Source: an uncultured Archangium sp. (lineage in GTDB: Bacteria; Myxococcota; Myxococcia; Myxococcales; Myxococcaceae). Taken from it: DNA of 5,596 bases. Each line of letters starts with the position of its first letter. The stretch's first letter is position 1. Positions 1 to 4,151 of this stretch are shown here, one piece after another. The stretch covers positions 1 to 5,596 of the forward strand of contig CALNBU010000579.1 of the NCBI GenBank assembly GCA_937875615.1, in the 5' to 3' direction. Below the pieces are notes generated by a model. It ran no database searches, was not told where the DNA came from, and saw only the letters and a program-made list of their open reading frames with translations. A program made the translations under genes and the position numbers.

Positions 1-222
1 ATCGACGACGCGTTCGCACAGCTCGACGCTGTAGCCGCTGGGCCGCAGCTGCGCCAGCGAGGGCTCGTGCGTGAAGAACCCGGAGAGGAGCACGAAGTCG
101 GGCGGCGGGAGCAGATCTCCGCGGTCGTAGGGGAAGCGCGCGTCGAACAGCGGGTCGATGAGGAGCGCCTTGCCCGCCGCGTTGAGGAAGAGGCCGCCGT
201 GGCCGAGGAAGGTGATGATCAT
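1..222 (-). CDS. Metallo-beta-lactamase-fold protein with degenerate metal motif, partial (N-terminal 74 residues)
   Basis: Only the N-terminus is present; the frame is open to the left edge. It begins MIITFLGHGG and reaches LLIDPLF near residues 20-26, the opening beta-hairpin pattern of UlaG-like metallo-beta-lactamase-fold proteins (usually xITxLGHAG...ILIDP). At residues 42-59, where active relatives carry DxVLLTHxHxDH followed by a short helix, it reads PDFVLLSGFFTHEPSLAQL. The strand and the following helix align without gaps, but the four metal-ligand positions are G, F, H and E, so the first metal-binding motif is absent. The start codon is ATG at 222-220, and it overlaps the TGA stop of the thioredoxin-like gene as ATGA, which implies translational coupling. 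Observed: the coupling and the missing motif. Inferred: fold membership, and a non-catalytic or altered role. The C-terminal half, where other ligands would lie, is outside the window. Confidence 0.62.
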   Translation of the reverse strand, partial: MIITFLGHGGLFLNAAGKALLIDPLFDARFPYDRGDLLPPPDFVLLSGFFTHEPSLAQLRPSGYSVELCERVVD

Positions 223-551
223 GCCGCTTGCTCGTGGACCACGCCCAGCCAGTACGCGCGTCCGTAGTACTGGCGCATCATCCCCAGCTTCCTGCCGCCA
301 CGGAAGAGCACGAAGGCGGGGATGCCGGCAATGGCGAAGCGCCGGGCGAGCTCCGGGTGCGCGTAGGCGTCGGTCTTCACCAGCCGCACCCGGCCCTCTG
401 GCAGCTCCGGGAGCAGCTCGGGGAGCTCCCGCGCGAAGATCTCGCAGTTGGGGCAGTCGGGCCCCCAGAAGTAGACCACCACCAGCTCGTCGGGGCCGCT
501 GGCGATGAGCGCGTCGAAGGTCTCGGGCGTGGCATGGTCGATGCGGGGCAC
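219..551 (-). CDS. Thioredoxin-family protein with CPNC active site
   Basis: This 110-residue protein has a single thioredoxin domain and no signal peptide, so it is probably cytoplasmic. The core strand LVVVYFWGPDCPNC (residues 23-36) places the redox pair at C33 and C36 in a CPNC motif instead of the classical CGPC. The cis-proline comes in GIPAF (P78), followed by the LFRGGRKLG strand and turn usual for thioredoxins. Length and order fit a full-size thioredoxin. Expected chemistry is thiol-disulfide exchange with unknown partners. The start is GTG at 551-549: there is no in-frame ATG upstream, and the next internal Met is residue 91. No Shine-Dalgarno sequence is visible before it (the upstream bases are pyrimidine-rich), so initiation may be leaderless or SD-independent. 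It is the first gene of a two-gene operon with the beta-lactamase-fold gene. It could have a specialised role distinct from bulk thioredoxin, since the pre-cysteine pair PD and the CPNC motif are non-standard. Confidence 0.93.
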   Translation of the reverse strand: MPRIDHATPETFDALIASGPDELVVVYFWGPDCPNCEIFARELPELLPELPEGRVRLVKTDAYAHPELARRFAIAGIPAFVLFRGGRKLGMMRQYYGRAYWLGVVHEQAA

Positions 552-587
552 CGGGAGAAGGTAAACGACAGGCCGATGAATCTCACG

Positions 588-616
588 TTGACATGGAGCG
601 CTGGAATCCGTAATGG
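588..616 (+). promoter_or_regulatory. Probable sigma-70 type promoter of the tRNA pair
   Basis: A perfect TTGACA -35 hexamer lies at 588-593. The -10 element is less clear. TAATGG at 611-616 gives the ideal 17-bp spacer but a poor match, while CGTAAT at 609-614 matches TATAAT at four positions with a 15-bp spacer. The sequence just downstream (615-626) is almost pure G/C, like the GC-rich discriminators of stringently controlled stable-RNA promoters. The tRNA-Val 5' end is at 640, so transcription starting near 622-625 would leave a short 5' leader for RNase P to remove. The site lies in the 88-bp gap shared with the divergent thioredoxin operon, for which I could not identify a convincing promoter. 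Confidence 0.5.
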
Positions 617-639
617 GGCGGCGCGTTTCAGGTGGGCGG

Positions 640-712
640 GGGCGGATAGCTCAGTTGGTAGAGCGTCGCCCTTACAAGGCGAGGGTCACAGGTTCGAGCC
701 CTGTTCCGCCTA
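640..712 (+). tRNA. tRNA-Val (anticodon TAC)
   Basis: The cloverleaf folds completely by eye. The acceptor stem is GGGCGGA (640-646) with TCCGCCT (705-711), including one G-U at the first pair. The D arm is GCTC/GAGC with loop AGTTGGTA. The anticodon stem is TCGCC (666-670) with GGCGA (678-682), loop CTTACAA, and anticodon TAC at 673-675, which reads GUA valine codons. The variable region is GGGTC, and the T arm is ACAGG/CCTGT around TTCGAGC. The discriminator is A712, as expected for tRNA-Val. The genome continues CAG, so CCA is not encoded and must be added after transcription. It is the first of two co-directional tRNAs separated by 36 bp. Confidence 0.97.
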
Positions 713-748
713 CAGTGGTGGTTGTTGTAGAGAGTGAAAAGTGAATCT

Positions 749-822
<74 letters not shown>

Positions 823-829
823 CAGAAAG

Positions 830-868
830 AAGCCCTCGGAATCCTGAATTCCGGGGGCTTTTTGTTTT
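830..868 (+). terminator. Intrinsic terminator of the tRNA-Val/tRNA-Asp operon
   Basis: The arms AAGCCCTCGGAAT (830-842) and ATTCCGGGGGCTT (848-860) form a 13-bp stem with a single T-G wobble and a five-base loop, CCTGA. A T-rich tract (TTTTTGTTTT, 859-868) follows directly. It begins eight bases after the tRNA-Asp 3' end and separates the tRNA operon from the lipoprotein gene, which therefore needs its own promoter. Confidence 0.92.
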
Positions 869-916
869 CCGGCGACGAAGCCTGCCCCTCTGGACTCGAC
901 CCGACTTGGTGGACAC

Positions 917-940
917 CCCGGTTTGAGGGAGAACACCGGG
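917..940 (+). promoter_or_regulatory. Hairpin presenting the ribosome binding site of the lipoprotein gene
   Basis: CCCGGT (917-922) and ACCGGG (935-940) are perfect reverse complements. They enclose a 12-base loop that contains the Shine-Dalgarno-like GAGGGAG (925-931). The 3' arm abuts the ATG at 941. If formed in mRNA, the SD would be exposed in the loop while the bases just before the start codon are paired. The six-pair GC-rich stem is seen directly; a regulatory role is inference, and a chance inverted repeat in GC-rich DNA is possible. Confidence 0.4.
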
Positions 941-1573
941 ATGGAGAAGAGGACGCGCCAGGGGTCCGCAGCAGAGGCAGTGAAGAGAGACTTCGACGAG
1001 GTGCGGCCGGTGCCAGCGCACGCGCCGCGGCGCTGGGCGTTGGCGGCGCTCCTGCTCTGGCTGCCCCTCAGCGGCTGCTTCCCGTTCGAGTACTACGTCA
1101 GAGGTCCGGCGCTGGTGACGGGGGTCGACATGCAGCAGTCGATTCAGGTGGCCGCGGACCAGATCGAGAAAGAGGGCATGGAGCAGGGCCTCAGCATCTG
1201 GGTGCTGCGCGACCAGCACATCACCCCCGAGCAGGCCAGGGAGGTCGGCAGGCTCTACCTGGAGCGCATCGATGGCATGAAGAGCGACTTCAACATCTGG
1301 CACACCTCATGGGCCATCGCGAACCTCTACCGGCTCGGCGATGAGCCGATAAAGGCGGAGTTGGAGGTGGCGTTTCAGAAGGCCACGCAGCAACCTGCGC
1401 GGTTGACCGGCTGGGTGAAGGACTCCGCTGAAAACCACATCAACGGAGAGAAGATCACCTCCGGGTTCATCCACATCGGCGGGGAGTTCTACGCGCACGG
1501 GCACCTGGTGGTGCCCGGCGACAAGAAGTACCTGCAGTCCTACGAGGACTACCGGCAGAAGCAGAAGAAGTGA
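941..1573 (+). CDS. Uncharacterised lipoprotein
   Basis: This is a 210-residue exported protein of unknown function. RRWALAALLLWLPLSGC (residues 30-46) is a charged-hydrophobic signal ending in an LSGC lipobox. C46 is the only cysteine and would be the lipidated residue after signal peptidase II cleavage; Phe follows it, with no inner-membrane retention signal seen. The mature part (about 165 residues) is soluble and mixed alpha/beta. It has aromatic-rich stretches (FPFEYY; FNIWHTSWAIANLY at 117-130), a His/Gly-rich strand region (FIHIGGEFYAHGH, 176-188), and a Lys/Gln-rich tail ending KQKK. I recognise no family. The start is ATG 941, with GAGGGAG nine bases upstream. This gives a long 29-residue n-region; an in-frame GTG at 1001 would give a more typical 26-residue signal, so the start is not certain. 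The gene is monocistronic: a terminator lies upstream and a convergent gene downstream (50-bp gap). Confidence 0.85.
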   Translation: MEKRTRQGSAAEAVKRDFDEVRPVPAHAPRRWALAALLLWLPLSGCFPFEYYVRGPALVTGVDMQQSIQVAADQIEKEGMEQGLSIWVLRDQHITPEQAREVGRLYLERIDGMKSDFNIWHTSWAIANLYRLGDEPIKAELEVAFQKATQQPARLTGWVKDSAENHINGEKITSGFIHIGGEFYAHGHLVVPGDKKYLQSYEDYRQKQKK

Positions 1574-1623
1574 GCCGGGCGCCTTCGCTCGTCACGAGGC
1601 GTCGCGCCTGCTCGGACTGACGC

Positions 1624-2562
1624 TCAGGCCACCAGCACCGGGTGGTGCGCGTTCAAGATGACGTCGAGCATGTGGTGCCACGTCGGCGAGGTGCGGTCGG
1701 CGGTGCGGCCCACGCACACCACGCAGTGCTTCGCGTCGGCGGCCTGGGCGATGAGCAGCGCGGGCTTCCCGGCGCGCACGTCGACGGTGCTGTTGATGCC
1801 TTCCTCCGCGGTGCGCTTGGTGATGGCCGCGGCGAGCGCGCCCACCGCGCGCAGCTCCGCCCGCTTGAGCGCTTCTTCTCCCAGCGCAGACTTGTCGACC
1901 TGGTCACCCAGCAGCTCCGCGGCCTCGGCCACGGTGTCGACGTCGGCCACGGCCAGCAAGGTCAGCTGGCCGCTGGGCTCCACCAGCTTGAGCGCCCAGC
2001 GAGCGGCGTCCACGGCCTCCTTCGCGTGCAGCGTGGCCGCCACGATGACCTCCTTGAAGGACTCCACCAGCTCTTCATGCGGGTGCCGCACGATGAGGAG
2101 CGGCGACTTCGACTCCGCCAGCAGCGCGTCGATGGTGGTCGAGAGGCTCTCGTCGCCAGTGACGTTCACCTCGGCGCCGTAGGGGGCGGAGATGACGATG
2201 AGCTTGGCGCCCAGCGTCTCCCGGGCCTTGAGGAGCTGCTGGTGGCGCTCGCCGACGATCAGCTGCTCCACCGGCTCCGCCTGGGCGCCGCGCTCCTTGG
2301 CGCGCCCGACGCACTCGATGACGTAGTCGCGCGCGGCCTGGGTCTGCTCGGTGCCCTCGGCGAAGAGCACGTGCACGATGGCGTTGCTCCGCTTGGCCAC
2401 GTCCGCCGCGAGCGCGATGGCGGAGGGGTCCTGGTTGGAGCGGTCGACCGCCAGCAGCACGCGTTCGAGCTGGATGGGTTTGAGGTCGATCTTCGACTTC
2501 ACCACGGCGGCTTCGAAGCTGCCCATGCTGGCGTTGAGGCTGTTGTCGTCGTCGGTTTCCAT
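1624..2562 (-). CDS. Tandem-domain universal stress protein (UspA family)
   Basis: This 312-residue cytoplasmic protein has two UspA-like domains. After a short acidic N-terminal extension (METDDDN...), domain 1 spans about residues 31-160: it starts with strand ERVLLAVDRS and ends AESKSPLLIVRHPHE. Domain 2 spans about 168-312: it starts FKEVIVAATLHAKEA and ends AHHPVLVA at the C-terminus. Each has the family's opening strand-helix and closing PxLxV strand. The ATP-binding signature of UspFG/MJ0577-type domains (G-x2-G-x9-G-S/T before the last strand) is not present in either half: domain 1 has APYGAEVNVTGDESLSTT and domain 2 has GRTADRTSPTWHHML. Nucleotide binding is therefore doubtful. The ATG at 2562 is preceded by AAGGA with a seven-base spacer. 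It lies 21 bp after the permease stop on the same strand, so it is probably co-transcribed with the permease and may act on it; that role is inference. Confidence 0.93.
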   Translation of the reverse strand: METDDDNSLNASMGSFEAAVVKSKIDLKPIQLERVLLAVDRSNQDPSAIALAADVAKRSNAIVHVLFAEGTEQTQAARDYVIECVGRAKERGAQAEPVEQLIVGERHQQLLKARETLGAKLIVISAPYGAEVNVTGDESLSTTIDALLAESKSPLLIVRHPHEELVESFKEVIVAATLHAKEAVDAARWALKLVEPSGQLTLLAVADVDTVAEAAELLGDQVDKSALGEEALKRAELRAVGALAAAITKRTAEEGINSTVDVRAGKPALLIAQAADAKHCVVCVGRTADRTSPTWHHMLDVILNAHHPVLVA

Positions 2563-2583
2563 GGAGATTTCCTTTTCCTTGAG

Positions 2584-3999
2584 TCAGCGCACCGGCCAGA
2601 GGTCCAGCGTGCTGAAGAGCAGCAGGTAGCCGAGGATGACGGTGCTCTGGATGGCCAAGATCGCTCCGCCATACTTGAGGAATTCACCCCAGCCGATCTT
2701 GATTTTTCGCTCTTTCTCGAGCGCGGAGAGCGCGATGACCGAGCTGATGCTGCCCACCGGGGTGGAGTTGCCGCCGAGGTTGGCCGCGAGGATGAGCGAC
2801 CACCAGAGCGGGTCGACGGAGATGCCCTGCTCTCCGAGCGTGCGGATGACGGGGATGAAGGTGGCCGCGATGGGGATGTTGTCGACCACGCCGGAGGTGA
2901 GCAGCGCGAAGACGGACATCAACATCAGCGTGGCCAGCTCGCTGCCGCCGGACAGGCCGACGATCCACAGGGCCAGCGAGCTGAGCAGCCCGGTGGCCTC
3001 CACGGCGCCGATGATGATGAAGAGACCCACGAAGAAGAGGATCACCGGCCACTTCACCATCTTGATGGCGTCCTCCGGGTCGTTCCCCGAGAGGAAGAGC
3101 GCCGCCATGCCGCCGGTGATGGCGATCATGTCGAGGCCCACGTTCATCTTTCCGGCGAGCGCGAAGCCCACGATCGTCAGCCCCAGGATGACCGCGCAGC
3201 GGTAGAAGATGCGGCGGTCCTTCACCAGCGCCCACTCGTCGAAGCCGGCCACCACCTCGGCCTGCTCCTCCGCCGTCATCTTCGAGACCAGCTGCGCCTT
3301 GTAGAAGCGCTTGAGCATCAGGTACGCGATGCCGGCCGAGATGAAGGCCATCGGCGTGGTGACCCGGAAGAAGGCCATGTACGGGAGGCCCGAGGCGGTG
3401 GCGAGCATCAGGGTGCAGACGCCGGAGGCCAGCGTCACCAGCGCGCCCGAGTTGGCGCAGATGGCGATGGTCATGATGTACGGCTTGGGGTCGAGGTCGA
3501 GCGACTTGGTCACCACCAGCGCCAGGGACACCACGATCAGCGTGCCGGGCGCGATGGTGAGCAGCGCCACGAAGAGCACCGCCAGCAGGGTGATGAAGAA
3601 GAAGAGCTGCTGGGGATCTCCCTTGGTGCGCTTGACGATCTTCACCGCGATGAAATGGAAGAGCCCGGAGCGCGAGGCCACGTCGACCAGGATGGCCGTA
3701 CCCACCAGCACGCCGATGATGCCCACCTCGTGGCCGATGATCTCGTGCACGTGGTCGAAGGGTCGGGTGGAGCCCGGCGGCGGACTGAAGAGGCCGAAGG
3801 CCAGGGCCGCGATGACCGCGGCGATCGCCCCCAGCATCGCCGCCAGGGACTTGTGCAGCACCTCGAAGGCGATGAGCGCGTAGGTGCCCACCATGATGAG
3901 CCCCAGCGCCACCATGGGGACCAGGCCATGGTCACCTCCAGTGGCTGGCGCGGCGGCGAGGAGAAGCGGAGTGAGCTCAGCGGCGGTGGTGGGTGACAT
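2584..3999 (-). CDS. ArsB/NhaD-type ion transporter superfamily permease
   Basis: This 471-residue polytopic inner-membrane protein has roughly 11-12 hydrophobic segments in two homologous halves, joined by a hydrophilic stretch around residues 232-266 (KAQLVSKMTAEEQAEVV...KDRR). The C-terminal half has the diagnostic features of the ArsB/NhaD/P-protein branch: KWPVILFFVGLFIIIGAVEATGLL (316-339), VVDNIPIAATFIPVI (371-385), and LGGNSTPVGSISSVIAL (408-424), whose GGNxTxxGxSxxV pattern forms the substrate or ion site in this superfamily. At the equivalent N-terminal positions the motifs are altered: TIAPGTL (148-154) replaces DNVTT, and NSGALVTLASGVCTLML (183-199) lacks the usual IGDPPN. Substrate cannot be read from sequence; Na+/H+ exchange, arsenite efflux or carboxylate transport are all possible. 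The ATG at 3999 has AAGGA only three bases upstream; Met29 is an alternative start. It is the first gene of an operon with the Usp gene. Confidence 0.93.
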   Translation of the reverse strand: MSPTTAAELTPLLLAAAPATGGDHGLVPMVALGLIMVGTYALIAFEVLHKSLAAMLGAIAAVIAALAFGLFSPPPGSTRPFDHVHEIIGHEVGIIGVLVGTAILVDVASRSGLFHFIAVKIVKRTKGDPQQLFFFITLLAVLFVALLTIAPGTLIVVSLALVVTKSLDLDPKPYIMTIAICANSGALVTLASGVCTLMLATASGLPYMAFFRVTTPMAFISAGIAYLMLKRFYKAQLVSKMTAEEQAEVVAGFDEWALVKDRRIFYRCAVILGLTIVGFALAGKMNVGLDMIAITGGMAALFLSGNDPEDAIKMVKWPVILFFVGLFIIIGAVEATGLLSSLALWIVGLSGGSELATLMLMSVFALLTSGVVDNIPIAATFIPVIRTLGEQGISVDPLWWSLILAANLGGNSTPVGSISSVIALSALEKERKIKIGWGEFLKYGGAILAIQSTVILGYLLLFSTLDLWPVR

Positions 4000-4151
4000 G
4001 CGTCCTTGGGGCTCCGGAGGAAGAACTTGGGGCAGTCAGCGCCCGAAGCGGCCGCTCCCCCGTCGAGTCATGGGTGGCGACGCTCATATGATGCGAGGCT
4101 CGTCGCGCAACCCAAATCGACGGTCACGTTTCGTTTCTTCCGGCTCGGCGC
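4000..4151 (-). promoter_or_regulatory. Intergenic region upstream of the permease operon; weak promoter candidate
   Basis: These 152 bases separate the homology end of the repeat protein from the permease start. On the minus strand, TTGGGT (4115-4110) and CATCAT (4093-4088) with a 16-bp spacer form a weak sigma-70-like pair, which would leave a leader of about 80 nt. The same area has a perfect palindrome TCATATGA (4084-4091) flanked by GCGACG (4077-4082) and CGTCGC (4101-4106), a possible operator or hairpin. I saw no convincing U-tract terminator for the repeat-protein gene, so read-through into the permease operon is possible. If the repeat-protein frameshift is real, its shifted frame runs to a TGA at 4084 and covers much of this region. 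Confidence 0.28.

Noticed and set aside
228..737. A plus-strand open frame of 169 codons through the thioredoxin gene and tRNA-Val
   Set aside because: It contains SSVGRASPLQGEGHRFEPC, the spurious translation of tRNA-Val, and otherwise is the shadow of the thioredoxin gene.
923..940. A TTG start for the lipoprotein 18 bases upstream of the chosen ATG
   Set aside because: It lies beside the SD itself and has no ribosome binding site of its own; ATG 941 has GAGGGAG at nine bases.
1575..1605. A small imperfect hairpin (GCCTTCG...CGAGGC) between the convergent lipoprotein and Usp genes as a terminator
   Set aside because: The stem is short and bulged, and there is no T-tract on either strand.
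1642..3996. A 784-codon open frame on the plus strand opposite the Usp and permease genes
   Set aside because: It is rich in His, Asp, Arg and Gly with no domain pattern, and is the antisense shadow of two convincing genes in GC-rich DNA.
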